Below are positions 21,473-29,794 of a stretch of DNA of 64,000 bases, in pieces. How positions within the stretch are numbered: the first letter of the stretch is position 1; each line of letters opens with the position of its first letter. The stretch spans positions 149,650 through 213,649 of the forward strand of contig SVHG01000001.1 of NCBI GenBank assembly GCA_015055965.1, written 5' to 3'. The notes under the pieces are model-generated. The model searched no databases. It was not told the origin of the DNA and saw nothing but the letters and a program-made list of their open reading frames with translations. The translations under genes were made by a program, and so were the position numbers. Source of the stretch: Clostridiales bacterium (GTDB taxonomy: Bacteria; Bacillota; Clostridia; Christensenellales; Borkfalkiaceae).

Positions 21473-22819
21473 TTAACAGTAAAAATTTGCGTTGTAGTTA
21501 GATAAATAATTCGCAAAGATATTAATGGGCGTATTTTCGCCGTAATTTCCAAAATATTCAAAGTTATAAAGAGCAACTTCTACGTAAGAGGTGGGATTAT
21601 AATCATATTTACTTGAAAGAGCTCCACCGCCGGTAATATTACCGAAGATTTCACCCCAACCGTTGTAATAGTTTAAATACTCTTGAAAATCGTTATAGTG
21701 ATTATAGGTATAGAATAAATATTTTTCTGAAGGATTGGTAATATCTACGCTACCGTCGTATCTGGAATAAACTATACGCGCAGCGCCCCTTGTAATATAG
21801 CTTCCGTTATTGTAAACTGCAACGTCGTAATTGCCGGCAGTAGTTCCGGTAGTTCCAATATCAAGCTCGTAATAACGATAGCTTCCACCGCATCCGCTGA
21901 TGTTTGGTAAAACCGGCTCATAAGGATAGCGTGAGGTGTCCCCGCTAAAGCTACTATGATTAACTCTTAAATAAACGCCCCACTCACTTTGCGTGGGCTT
22001 CGTTTTTTTACTTTCGGTATAATTTACAGGAACGTCGTTAAAGGCAAAGATGTAAGCAGCAACCTCTTCTAAGGTTACGTACGCGCCACCTTTATATATT
22101 TCCTTAACTACTATTCCGTTTTTATCTACAACGTAATAAGTGCTTTTATCTGAAGAATAGCGCGCGTTACTGTTTTTCAAGTACAAATCCCCCTCTATAG
22201 GTCGATTATCTGCTATTGTAGGCTCTTGATCCTGCTCTGCAATAGAGCCTGACATTAAGTAATATTTACTTCTTAAAAGAGCGTCTGCACTATTTTTTGC
22301 AGGTGTATAATTTGCGTAAAATTCGCTTTCACTTACCGTTGCGTAATAGCTTTCTAAATCTTCGTCTTCTACTACGGTTACGGTAATTTTATCACTTTTT
22401 TCGCCTAAAACAATTTCAACCTCGCACTTACCTTCCTTTAAAGCGGTAAGCTTATAATCGTAAGAAATACTAACGCAATCGTTTTGAGCGCGAAATCTAA
22501 CGCCACCACCGTAATCGCCAACGATTTCCCATTCTAACGTTATAAATTCGCCAACGGCAAGCTCTACGTTTTCAGTTATAAAGAATACAAAATATTCTTC
22601 TTGCGTTGAAGAGCTATCGCTTAAGTCCTCACTAGAGCTATCTTCTAACGAAGAGCTATCTTTTAAATCTTCACTAGTTGAAGAATTTTGCTCTTCCGTA
22701 ATGCTTGAAGAATTGCTTGAGTTAGACGAGCTACTATCTACCCTTCCCTTAGGAGTGCACGCCGTCATGCAAGAGCAATATATTATAATTGCAATAAAAA
22801 CACTAAATAACCTTTTCAT
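21473..22819 (-). CDS. Surface lipoprotein with Ser-rich linker and Big_2-like domain
   Basis: 448 residues. Signal peptide with CMTAC lipobox (Cys 21), then a ~45-residue linker of Ser, Glu and Asp, then a Big_2-like immunoglobulin fold (VELAVGEFITLEWEIVGDYG, then KITVTVVED). The remaining ~300 residues are rich in Tyr, Asn and Gly and match nothing I can name. The segment IADNRPIEGDL in the middle is encoded by copy 8 of the 36 bp element, in frame. Role unknown; a cell-surface location is clear. Confidence 0.72.
   Translation of the reverse strand: MKRLFSVFIAIIIYCSCMTACTPKGRVDSSSSNSSNSSSITEEQNSSTSEDLKDSSSLEDSSSEDLSDSSSTQEEYFVFFITENVELAVGEFITLEWEIVGDYGGGVRFRAQNDCVSISYDYKLTALKEGKCEVEIVLGEKSDKITVTVVEDEDLESYYATVSESEFYANYTPAKNSADALLRSKYYLMSGSIAEQDQEPTIADNRPIEGDLYLKNSNARYSSDKSTYYVVDKNGIVVKEIYKGGAYVTLEEVAAYIFAFNDVPVNYTESKKTKPTQSEWGVYLRVNHSSFSGDTSRYPYEPVLPNISGCGGSYRYYELDIGTTGTTAGNYDVAVYNNGSYITRGAARIVYSRYDGSVDITNPSEKYLFYTYNHYNDFQEYLNYYNGWGEIFGNITGGGALSSKYDYNPTSYVEVALYNFEYFGNYGENTPINIFANYLSNYNANFYC
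22185..22219 (+). repeat. 36 bp dispersed element, copy 8, inside a coding region
   Basis: Contains CTATAGGTCGATTATC (22195-22210), identical over 16 nt to copy 1. It lies antisense within the lipoprotein gene and keeps its frame. The outer arms are less conserved than in intergenic copies. Confidence 0.65.
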
Positions 22820-22875
22820 TTTAATCCTTCGTTGATAGATAGCCTTTTATTTTTATTATTTATTATTACTATTAT

Positions 22876-22904
22876 ATTTTAATATAATTTCAATTTTTTT
22901 TCAA
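22876..22904 (-). promoter_or_regulatory. Promoter for the Ser-rich lipoprotein gene
   Basis: Minus strand TTGAAA (22899-22904), 17 bp spacer, TAAAAT (22876-22881), in a very AT-rich spacer. Confidence 0.5.
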
Positions 22905-22942
22905 CCTTTTTAAGCCAAATATGAATAATACTTATTCCCACC

Positions 22943-22970
22943 TTGATTTATTTAAAAATTATGATATAAT
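22943..22970 (+). promoter_or_regulatory. Promoter for the YfcE-type gene
   Basis: TTGATT (22943-22948), 16 bp spacer, TATAAT (22965-22970). Confidence 0.7.
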
Positions 22971-23025
22971 ATTAGCGTACACAAATTTTTACACAGTCAA
23001 CTAATAAAAGGCAAGGAAACGAAAA

Positions 23026-23544
23026 GTGAAAATAATTATTGCATCCGATCTACACGGCTCTTTTTATTACGTAAGCAAGCTAATTGAGCAGTTTAATACT
23101 CTTAATGCAGATAAGCTAATTTTACTAGGGGATATTTTATACCACGGTCCAAGAAACGACCTTCCAAGAGATTATAACCCCAAAAAGGTTATAGGCTTGC
23201 TTAATTCCCTTAAAGATAAAATAGTTTGCGTTCGCGGTAACTGTGATGCAGAAGTGGATTCAATGGTACTTGAATTTTCCTTGCTTACCCCTAACCGCAT
23301 AATAAAGATAGATGGCAAGACTTGGCATTTAACGCACGGACATAAATATAACCAAAATAACCCAAAGCCAACGGTTAAGACGGGCGAAATACTTTTATTC
23401 GGCCATTCACATATCCCCTTTGACGGTGAAATAAACGGAGCGCGTTATTTAAACCCCGGCTCTGTATCTATTCCAAAGCAAAATAGCAAGCATTCCTTTA
23501 TTTTATATAAAGACGGAGAATTCATCTTTAAAAGCTTAGATTAA
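23026..23544 (+). CDS. yfcE: YfcE/MJ0936-type metallophosphodiesterase
   Basis: 172 residues. All calcineurin-like motifs are present: SDLHGS (D8, H10), LGDILYHGPRND, CVRGNCDAE, LTHGHKYN and LFGHSHIP. These bind two metal ions that hydrolyse phosphodiester bonds; YfcE enzymes act on model phosphodiesters, and their natural substrate is unsettled. GTG at 23026 is the start (KIIIASD follows), with AAGGA 10 bp upstream. Monocistronic, with its own promoter and terminator. Confidence 0.9.
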   Translation: MKIIIASDLHGSFYYVSKLIEQFNTLNADKLILLGDILYHGPRNDLPRDYNPKKVIGLLNSLKDKIVCVRGNCDAEVDSMVLEFSLLTPNRIIKIDGKTWHLTHGHKYNQNNPKPTVKTGEILLFGHSHIPFDGEINGARYLNPGSVSIPKQNSKHSFILYKDGEFIFKSLD

Positions 23545-23594
23545 AAAACGATTAATCAAGGTTACTTTAACAACTAAATTTTTAACGCTAAAAA

Positions 23595-23628
23595 ATACGC
23601 CCAAGGTTTTTCCTTGGGCGTATAAAAT
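23595..23628. terminator. Bidirectional terminator
   Basis: ATACGCCCAAGG / CCTTGGGCGTAT perfect stem, A-rich before and T-rich after, between the convergent YfcE gene and the small-ORF/rpmF operon. Confidence 0.78.
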
Positions 23629-23642
23629 TATATGCTTTTTTA

Positions 23643-23831
23643 TTACCAATCTTGTTTGATATTAGTTTTAACGTCGTCATAATAATCAAAGTAACGGCGT
23701 TTAAAATCCTCCCTTTCACGCTTTTTTTGCGCGGGAGTTTTAGGGGTTGGCTTAAATGGCTTTTTTACTTCCGTATTGCAAGTATCATTCCCATTTTCTG
23801 CGCCATTTACGGTTGTTTTTTGTTCTTCCAT
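23643..23831 (-). CDS. Small charged hypothetical protein
   Basis: 62 residues from the ATG at 23831, which follows GGAG seven bases upstream. The centre is Lys/Pro-rich (KKPFKPTPKTPAQKK) and the end is aromatic (DFKRRYFDYYDD). It lies 73 bp after rpmF in the same direction, so it is probably read through from the yceD-rpmF operon. No homologue recognised. Support is a good ribosome binding site and a position before the terminator. Confidence 0.5.
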   Translation of the reverse strand: MEEQKTTVNGAENGNDTCNTEVKKPFKPTPKTPAQKKREREDFKRRYFDYYDDVKTNIKQDW

Positions 23832-23904
23832 ATAAAATCTCCGTAAAAACAATTAGGCGAATTGCATTGCAATCCGCCACGAAAAAAAGCAAAATTATTC
23901 TTTA

Positions 23905-24096
23905 TTAGTTGTTTTCTTCGTTGTGTTCTACAACTGCTTTGCCGTTATAGTAACCGCAGTGGGGGCAAACCTTATGTGCTTGTTTGCTTTCGTGGCACTG
24001 AGGGCATTCAACAAGCGTGGGCATAGTAGCCTTGTAGTTGCTTGCAAATCTCTTATTTCCTCTCTGTTTAGAAACCTTTCTCTTGGGAACTGCCAT
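23905..24096 (-). CDS. rpmF: 50S ribosomal protein L32
   Basis: 63 residues: MAVPKRKVSKQRGNKRFA start and the zinc ribbon CPQCHESKQAHKVCPHC (two CxxC pairs). All four cysteines are kept, so this is the zinc-binding form. It follows yceD by 27 bp, the conserved bacterial pair, and is preceded by GAGAGGTG. Confidence 0.97.
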   Translation of the reverse strand: MAVPKRKVSKQRGNKRFASNYKATMPTLVECPQCHESKQAHKVCPHCGYYNGKAVVEHNEENN

Positions 24097-24123
24097 TTGT
24101 ATACACCTCTCTTTTGATTATTT

Positions 24124-24570
24124 TTAATTATTACCGTGACCGCAATCAGTTTGGTTAAGGTTAGCGCCGCATACGGGGCATAAGCCTTTACAGTCTTCTT
24201 TACAGTAGATTACAGTCGGCTGACTAATGATTATTGCTTCGTTTACGCACGAAGTTAAATCAACTTTTCCGCTTTTATATAAGTAAGCATCCTCTTCTTC
24301 ATAGAGGCTGAACTTTACCGAAAAGGAATGATTTACTACCTCTTCCGCATGCTCTAAGCATCTTGAACAGCTACAAGAAATACGGTAGGATAAATCTATA
24401 TCCGCATAAACGTCCTTCCCGTCTAAGCTAACGAACGCGTTAACTGCAACTAAGCCTTCAAACTTAGCTTCCGGTAGGGATATAATAAGCTCTTCCGGGG
24501 CTGAATATTCAAAAGAAAATTCGGCGCTAAGAAGACCTTCCTGTTTCATTTTTAAAAGATCAATAATCAT
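24124..24570 (-). CDS. yceD: YceD/DUF177 family protein
   Basis: 148 residues from ATG 24570. The open frame continues to a TTG at 24606, but that codon lies within the -10 box, so it cannot be on the mRNA. Two cysteine sets are visible: CSCSRC, and CKEDCKGLCPVCGANLNQ with a final DCGH, the hallmark of YceD. The family is linked to 23S rRNA accumulation and nearly always precedes rpmF, as here. The ribosome binding site is weak. Confidence 0.88.
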   Translation of the reverse strand: MIIDLLKMKQEGLLSAEFSFEYSAPEELIISLPEAKFEGLVAVNAFVSLDGKDVYADIDLSYRISCSCSRCLEHAEEVVNHSFSVKFSLYEEEDAYLYKSGKVDLTSCVNEAIIISQPTVIYCKEDCKGLCPVCGANLNQTDCGHGNN

Positions 24571-24605
24571 AGCAAAATGACACAACCATTCGTCGTGCGG
24601 GTTCA

Positions 24606-24634
24606 ATTATACAGTAAATTAACTTATATGTCAA
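24606..24634 (-). promoter_or_regulatory. Promoter of the yceD-rpmF operon
   Basis: Minus strand TTGACA (24629-24634), 17 bp, TATAAT (24606-24611): perfect consensus, as expected for ribosomal protein expression. It fixes the yceD start downstream. Confidence 0.85.
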
Positions 24635-24696
24635 ACAATTTTGAGCAAATTAACGGAATTTTGCACCTGTTTTATGCAAAATTCCGCCATATTTTA

Positions 24697-25902
24697 CTAT
24701 TTTACGCTTTTTGCTAGCTCTGCAGTATCTCTTGCGATAACAAGTTCTTCGTTGGTGGGAATAATAAGAACTTTAACTCTGCTACCTTCACCTGTGATAT
24801 CGCAAATACCGCTAGTAGGATGAGCGTTCTTTTCCTCGTCAATTACAACGCCCATGTATTCAAGCTCGCTTGCAACCATGTGTCTTACGTACGCGTCGTG
24901 TTCGCCAATACCTGCGGTAAATACGATACAGTCAACACCGCCCATAGCAGCAGCGTAAGAGCCAACGTATTTCTTGCAAGAATAGCCGAATATTTCGAGA
25001 GCTAAAGCAGCGCGGTGATTACCTTCGCTTGCAGCGCTTGATAAATCTCTGAAGTCGCTTGATACTCCGCTTACACCGCTAACGCCTGACTTCTTATTAC
25101 AAATGGTAATAAGCTCTGAAATACCAACGTTAAGCTTACCTGCAAGGTATTCTAAAATAGCGGGGTCTATATCGCCACATCTGGTACCCATGGGAACACC
25201 GCCAAGGGGGGTGAAGCTCATAGAGGTATCAACGCACTTACCGTTCTTAACGGCAGCAATAGAAGAACCGTTACCAAGGTGACAGGTAATAACCTTAAAG
25301 CCGTTTTCGGGGTTTACGCCAAGATATTTAGCAGCTTCGCCGGATACGAAACGGTGGCTAGTGCCGTGGAAGCCGTATCTACGAATCTTGTAATCGGTAT
25401 AATATTCATAAGGAAGCGCAAAGATAAACGCCTTTTCGGGCATGGTTGCGTGGAAAGCGTTATCAAAGGTTGCTACCATGGGAACGTTGGGCATAATTGC
25501 CTTGCACGCGTTAACACCCATAATATTTGCAGGTTGATGAAGGGGCGCAAATTCAATATTGCTTGCGCAAACGTCCATAACCTCGTCGTCAATTAAAACT
25601 GAACAGTCGTAAGCTCCGCCGCTGTGAACTATTCTATGACCTACAGCGTCAATTTCATCCATAGACTTGATTGCGCCGTGGTTTTCATCTACTAAAGCAG
25701 CTAAGGTAAGCTCTATAGCAGCCTTATGGTCCGGCATGGGAGAAGTAATGGTAACCTCCTTGCCGTTTGCTTTATGCTTTAAGAAAGATCCTTCTAAGCC
25801 TATTCTTTCACAACCGCCCTTTGCAATTGCCTGTTCGGTTGCCATATCAATAAGCTGATATTTTAGTGAAGAGCTACCTGCGTTGATAACTAATACTTTC
25901 AT
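24697..25902 (-). CDS. ackA: Acetate kinase
   Basis: 401 residues from ATG 25902 (preceded by AAGGAGA); the longer frame lacks a site. Motifs: VLVINAGSSSLKYQL, GHRIVHSGG, ATFDNAFH with catalytic Asp, YGFHGTSHRF, GNGSSIAA and GVDCIVFTAGIGEHD. It converts acetyl phosphate and ADP to acetate and ATP in the cytoplasm. It follows pta by 34 bp, forming the classical acetate/ATP fermentation operon. Confidence 0.97.
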   Translation of the reverse strand: MKVLVINAGSSSLKYQLIDMATEQAIAKGGCERIGLEGSFLKHKANGKEVTITSPMPDHKAAIELTLAALVDENHGAIKSMDEIDAVGHRIVHSGGAYDCSVLIDDEVMDVCASNIEFAPLHQPANIMGVNACKAIMPNVPMVATFDNAFHATMPEKAFIFALPYEYYTDYKIRRYGFHGTSHRFVSGEAAKYLGVNPENGFKVITCHLGNGSSIAAVKNGKCVDTSMSFTPLGGVPMGTRCGDIDPAILEYLAGKLNVGISELITICNKKSGVSGVSGVSSDFRDLSSAASEGNHRAALALEIFGYSCKKYVGSYAAAMGGVDCIVFTAGIGEHDAYVRHMVASELEYMGVVIDEEKNAHPTSGICDITGEGSRVKVLIIPTNEELVIARDTAELAKSVK

Positions 25903-25936
25903 TTTATATATCTCCTTTTTTTGCAAATTATAATGA

Positions 25937-26932
25937 TTACTGAGCTTGAAGAGCGGTTAAAGCTACCGTTAGCACGATATCTTCTGCCTTACAACCTCTT
26001 GACAAGTCGTTCATGGGCTTTGCAAAGCCTTGACAAACAGGACCTACTGCCATAAAGCCGCCAAGACGTTCTGCAATTTTGTAACCGATATTACCAGCAT
26101 CTAAGTCAGGGAAAATAAGAACGTTTGCTTGACCTGCAACGGGTGAATTGGGCGCTTTTGACTTAGCAACTGAAGGAACGATTGCAGCGTCAAACTGGAG
26201 CTCGCCGTCTATGTTTAATTCGGGAGCGATTTCGTGAGCCTTAGCAACAGCTGCTGATACCTTGTTTACGTCGTCGTGCTTTGCGCTTCCCTTGCTAGAG
26301 AAAGAAAGCATTGCTACCTTAGGATCTAAGCCGGCAAGAGCCTTTGCGTTTCTTGCTGCAGATACTGCGATAAAGGCAAGCTTATCTGAATCGGGATTAG
26401 GTTCTAATCCGCAGTCAGAGAAGATGAACGCGCCGTCCTTACAGTATTGATTGCCTTGTTCGGGAGCAATCATAAGGAAAAAGCTTGATACAAGGGGAAC
26501 ACCGGGCGCGGTTTTAATAATTTGTAAACCGGGACGAAGGGTGTTTGCTGTTGAGTGGCATGCGCCTGATACTAAACCGTCTACGTCGCCTGCTTTTAAC
26601 ATTAAAGTACCAAAGTAAGTGCTTTCGCTTGCCGTTTCAAGCGCTTGCTCCATAGTCATACCCTTAGACTTGCGAAGCTCGTATAAAAGCTCTGCGTATT
26701 CTTTTAGCTTGGGGCTGGTTTTGGGGTTAACGATTTGAATACCGGTAAGATCAACGCCGGGGTTTTCTGCCTTGATTTGCTCTTCGTCGCCAAGTAAAAC
26801 GATTTTAGCAATCTTACGGCTTACGATTTCAGAAGCAGCGGTAACCACTCTTTTATCCTCGCCTTCGGTTAAAACCACGGTTTTGTTAAGCGCTGATGCA
26901 TTTGCAACTAATTTGTTAATAAGTTCAGACAT
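25937..26932 (-). CDS. pta: Phosphate acetyltransferase
   Basis: 331 residues, the short (catalytic-domain-only) form. Recognisable stretches: VVLTEGEDKRVV, GLVSGACHSTANTLRPGLQ, SFSSKGSAKHDDVNKV and NVLIFPDLDAGNIGYKI. It makes acetyl phosphate from acetyl-CoA. ATG follows AAGGAGAAAGTT. It is the first gene of pta-ackA; no convincing promoter hexamers were seen in its 5' region. Confidence 0.96.
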   Translation of the reverse strand: MSELINKLVANASALNKTVVLTEGEDKRVVTAASEIVSRKIAKIVLLGDEEQIKAENPGVDLTGIQIVNPKTSPKLKEYAELLYELRKSKGMTMEQALETASESTYFGTLMLKAGDVDGLVSGACHSTANTLRPGLQIIKTAPGVPLVSSFFLMIAPEQGNQYCKDGAFIFSDCGLEPNPDSDKLAFIAVSAARNAKALAGLDPKVAMLSFSSKGSAKHDDVNKVSAAVAKAHEIAPELNIDGELQFDAAIVPSVAKSKAPNSPVAGQANVLIFPDLDAGNIGYKIAERLGGFMAVGPVCQGFAKPMNDLSRGCKAEDIVLTVALTALQAQ

Positions 26933-27010
26933 AACTTTCTCCTTATTCCTTGTAAAAAGTTGAATTTTTTTACGTTTTGTTGTATTATTGTTACGGTAAG
27001 TAAAACTCCG

Positions 27011-27038
27011 TTTACACTAACCGCACGCATTATATAAT
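27011..27038 (+). promoter_or_regulatory. Promoter for tmcAL
   Basis: TTTACA (27011-27016), 16 bp spacer, TATAAT (27033-27038), between the divergent pta and tmcAL genes. Confidence 0.6.
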
Positions 27039-27088
27039 ATTATTATAAAGTAAATTATTCAAATTGTAAATAAAAAAGAGGTATTATT

Positions 27089-28270
27089 TTGAAAATCGGG
27101 TTGACTATTTGCGAATATAACCCCTTTCATAACGGGCATCTTTATTCTATTTCGCAAATAAAAGAACAACTTAATCCCGACGCTACCGTGGTTATTATGA
27201 GCGGTAACTTCACCCAGCGCGGTGAAATTGCCGTTATGCATAAATACCAAAGAGCAAAGCATGCGATTATGGCGGGGGCTGATATCGTTATAGAGCTACC
27301 AACCGTTTTTGCAACCGCGCCCGCAGAAATATTTGCTAAAGGCGCAGTTAAGCTTTTAAGCTCTTTAAAGGGGGAAAAGCATCTTTGCTTCGGTATTGAA
27401 AGCGGGGATAAAGCGGGGCTTTTAGCAACCGCAACCGCCCTATCTTCAGAAAGTAAGGAATTTAAAAAGCTGGTTAAGGAGTTTTTAAAGGAAGGCGTTT
27501 CCCTAGCAAAGGCAAAACAGCTTGCGCTTGAAAAGCTTAACCCACCGGATATAGACCTTGGCTTTACCCTTTCGCCAAACAACATACTAGCCCTTGAATA
27601 TACTAAATCTATAATTGAAGAGGGCTATTCAATGGATATCTTACCCATCTTAAGAAGGGGTACGGGGTATAAGGATAAGAGCGCAAAGGAAAATATTGCA
27701 TCAGCGTTGGGTATTCGCGCCCTTATTGAAGAGGGTAAAATTAAAAAGTGCAAGGGGCTAACCCCCGATTACGTTTACGAAGACCTACCCAAAGCTCTAC
27801 CAAACGTTAGCGACGCCGTTATGATTGCCCTTAACAAAGCAACTAAGGAAGAATTAAGCCAAATAACGGACTGTACGGAAGGGCTTGAAAATAGAATTAA
27901 GGCGCACTTAAAGGACTGCTTTGAGCTTAAAGAGCTTATTAATAAAATTGCAACCAAGCGCTATACAGCAACTAGGATTTCCCGTATTACCCTTTCTGCG
28001 CTACTTGGAACAAGCGACGCGTTTATGCGTAAATGCTTAAAATCCCCCTTATACTTAAAGGTGCTTGCAATTAACGAAGATAGATTAGACTTACTTTCTT
28101 CGCTTAGCGGGGAACTGCCCTTTATTATGCGAAAGAGCGATACTGCAAAGCTTTCTAACGTGGCGTTGAAATGCTTTGAGTTAGACGTTAAGGCTAACGA
28201 TATTTATAATCAAATTACCAAAACAAAAACCAACGAATTTGAAACAAAAATTGTAAAAGTGGGGTTATAA
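27089..28270 (+). CDS. tmcAL: tRNA(Met) cytidine acetate ligase TmcAL (YlbM family)
   Basis: 393 residues. A nucleotidyltransferase N-terminus is clear: CEYNPFHNGHLYS with the HxGH motif (14-17), followed by VIMSGNFTQRGEIAV. The enzyme activates acetate with ATP and acetylates C34 of elongator tRNA(Met). TTG at 27089 is the start, with AAGAGG seven bases before. It is close to pta-ackA, yceD and rpmF, a conserved Firmicutes neighbourhood. Its last residues KVGL and the TAA stop are encoded within copy 9 of the 36 bp element. ypsA follows 23 bp downstream. Confidence 0.92.
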   Translation: MKIGLTICEYNPFHNGHLYSISQIKEQLNPDATVVIMSGNFTQRGEIAVMHKYQRAKHAIMAGADIVIELPTVFATAPAEIFAKGAVKLLSSLKGEKHLCFGIESGDKAGLLATATALSSESKEFKKLVKEFLKEGVSLAKAKQLALEKLNPPDIDLGFTLSPNNILALEYTKSIIEEGYSMDILPILRRGTGYKDKSAKENIASALGIRALIEEGKIKKCKGLTPDYVYEDLPKALPNVSDAVMIALNKATKEELSQITDCTEGLENRIKAHLKDCFELKELINKIATKRYTATRISRITLSALLGTSDAFMRKCLKSPLYLKVLAINEDRLDLLSSLSGELPFIMRKSDTAKLSNVALKCFELDVKANDIYNQITKTKTNEFETKIVKVGL

Positions 28271-28289
28271 GGCGATTATCGCCAATTTT
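28255..28289 (+). repeat. 36 bp dispersed element, copy 9
   Basis: AAAAGTGG arm, core GTTATAAGGCGATTATCG, CCAATTTT arm. The tmcAL stop codon (28268-28270) lies inside the core; the ypsA start is 4 bp after the element. Confidence 0.78.
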
Positions 28290-28293
28290 AAAG

Positions 28294-28842
28294 ATGAAAA
28301 CTCTATGCGTTACAGGTCACCGCCCAGATAGCTTACCTTGGAAAAAGAACACCGAAAGCTCACTGTGTAAGGACTTTTTACTAACCTTAAAAGAGAATAT
28401 TAAATTTGCAATTTCAAACGGCTACACTCACTTTATTGCAGGGGGCGCGCTTGGGGTTGATACCCTGTTTGCATTAACCGTTATAGAGCTTAAGGCAGAA
28501 GGCGAAAATATTACCCTTGAAATTGCCGTTCCTTGCAAAACCCAATCTAAATCCTGGAGTGAAGCGAATAGAAATCTTTACGATTATATTCTTTCTAAGG
28601 CAGACGAGGTAACCTACCTAGCAGAAAATTATTACGTTTTTTGCATGCAAAAGAGAAATGAATATATGGTAAACAAAAGCGATTGCGTTCTTTGCTGTTA
28701 CAACGGCAAAAAAAGCGGTGGAACTTATAACACTATAAAGCTTGCCCAAAGAATGAACAAAAAGCTTCTTTACGTGCAGATTTGTGAAGAGCCTAAAAAC
28801 GGCGGAAATCAAATAATTATGTTTTTAGATAAAATTGTTTAA
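28294..28842 (+). CDS. ypsA: YpsA-type SLOG family protein (DUF1273)
   Basis: 182 residues. CVTGHRPDSLPW at the start and FIAGGALGVDTLFALTVIEL are the hallmarks of the YpsA branch of the SLOG Rossmann superfamily, which binds nucleotide-like ligands; GKKSGGTYNTIKLA completes the site. YpsA affects cell division in Bacillus and Staphylococcus; a ligand is inferred only. The start lies directly after the repeat element with a weak ribosome binding site, so translation probably couples to tmcAL. Confidence 0.85.
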   Translation: MKTLCVTGHRPDSLPWKKNTESSLCKDFLLTLKENIKFAISNGYTHFIAGGALGVDTLFALTVIELKAEGENITLEIAVPCKTQSKSWSEANRNLYDYILSKADEVTYLAENYYVFCMQKRNEYMVNKSDCVLCCYNGKKSGGTYNTIKLAQRMNKKLLYVQICEEPKNGGNQIIMFLDKIV

Positions 28843-28904
28843 ATTGATTATAACTAAACGCAAGCATTTAAAAGCAAGCGCAAAAAATAAAATTAAAGAA
28901 TATT

Positions 28905-28941
28905 AAAAAGTGCCGATATAACGCGATTATCGGCACTTTTT
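28905..28941. repeat. 36 bp dispersed element, copy 10, forming a perfect hairpin
   Basis: Left arm AAAAAGTGCCGATA pairs perfectly with TATCGGCACTTTTT; the loop TAACGCGAT keeps the family core. Placed between convergent genes (ypsA and a lipoprotein), it can act as a bidirectional terminator. Confidence 0.85.
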
Positions 28942-29013
28942 ATTTATTTCTTATTCACTTTTTAGTTAATTTATAGCAAATATTAAAACTGTAGCAACTT
29001 TTATTTTTTATCC

Positions 29014-29694
29014 TTAATTCTTAGTAAGTTTGAAGCACATATGATGAAAATTATATAGTCTATTATCATTTAATTCAGCTTCAATCCAACCTTTGCTGTA
29101 CCCTGCATAATACAGTGTATGATTTTCAAAATCAACTAAAAATAATGCATACACCCCACCTCCTTCATAGCCCCATCCTTTAGTTAGTACTTTCATAAAT
29201 CTAAAGAATACCGGTTGTTCATCATAAATACCAAAATGATAAGTGCCGAAATCGGGAAATAATGATCCATACTTTTCTTCCTGTTCTGGAGTTATTATAA
29301 TATAACCTAATGGAGTTAATTCTTCTTTCCCTTCGATACGATTAACTAAGGAAATGGTGATTTTGCGAGCACCATCTTCTAAAGTAGTAAATTCACTTTC
29401 AGTTTTAAAGGGGTTTAATTTTTCAAAAAAATTTGAACCTTTCAAAAATCCTTGAGATTCCCAATCTTCTTGATTAGCAAAAGCCACTTCTGGCAGGGCT
29501 TCAAAAGTATATCCCTCAACTTCCGGAATAAGGGCATCTGCTTGTTCTTTTCTTTGCCTTTCAATTTCTAGGAATTCTTGAAGTTCTTTTTCATTTGTAT
29601 AGGCTACAAAAGATAAAAAGCACCCTGAACAGCAAGAAAAAATCACAAAAGTTAAAAATAAAGTTAAAATTTTAAATATGCTAGACTTTTTCAT
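29014..29694 (-). CDS. Lipoprotein of unknown function
   Basis: 226 residues. Signal peptide with FSCCSGC lipobox (probable lipid Cys 25), a short charged helix (EKELQEFLEIERQRKEQ), then a mixed alpha/beta domain rich in aromatic residues (GVYALFLVDFENHTLYYAGYSKGW). No recognised domain. It has its own promoter (29725-29753). The 5' spacer up to 30036 holds only degenerate repeats and a terminator. Confidence 0.68.
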   Translation of the reverse strand: MKKSSIFKILTLFLTFVIFSCCSGCFLSFVAYTNEKELQEFLEIERQRKEQADALIPEVEGYTFEALPEVAFANQEDWESQGFLKGSNFFEKLNPFKTESEFTTLEDGARKITISLVNRIEGKEELTPLGYIIITPEQEEKYGSLFPDFGTYHFGIYDEQPVFFRFMKVLTKGWGYEGGGVYALFLVDFENHTLYYAGYSKGWIEAELNDNRLYNFHHMCFKLTKN

Positions 29695-29724
29695 AATTTT
29701 CTTCCTTTTTATGTTTATGCCACT

Positions 29725-29753
29725 ATTTTATCATACGTATAGCTATATGTCAA
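29725..29753 (-). promoter_or_regulatory. Promoter for the 226-residue lipoprotein gene
   Basis: Minus strand TTGACA (29748-29753), 17 bp, TAAAAT (29725-29730), 30 bp before the start codon. Confidence 0.78.
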
Positions 29754-29794
29754 TACCCAAATTTTTAAAAAATTTGGTAATTTAAAGAGATTTT

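Noticed and set aside
23542..23574. Possible decayed copy of the 36 bp element after YfcE (CGATTAATC...TTACTTT)
   Set aside because: The TATAG part of the core is absent.
24571..24606. TTG 24606 as start of YceD
   Set aside because: The codon overlaps the perfect -10 box of the operon promoter, so it is not on the transcript.
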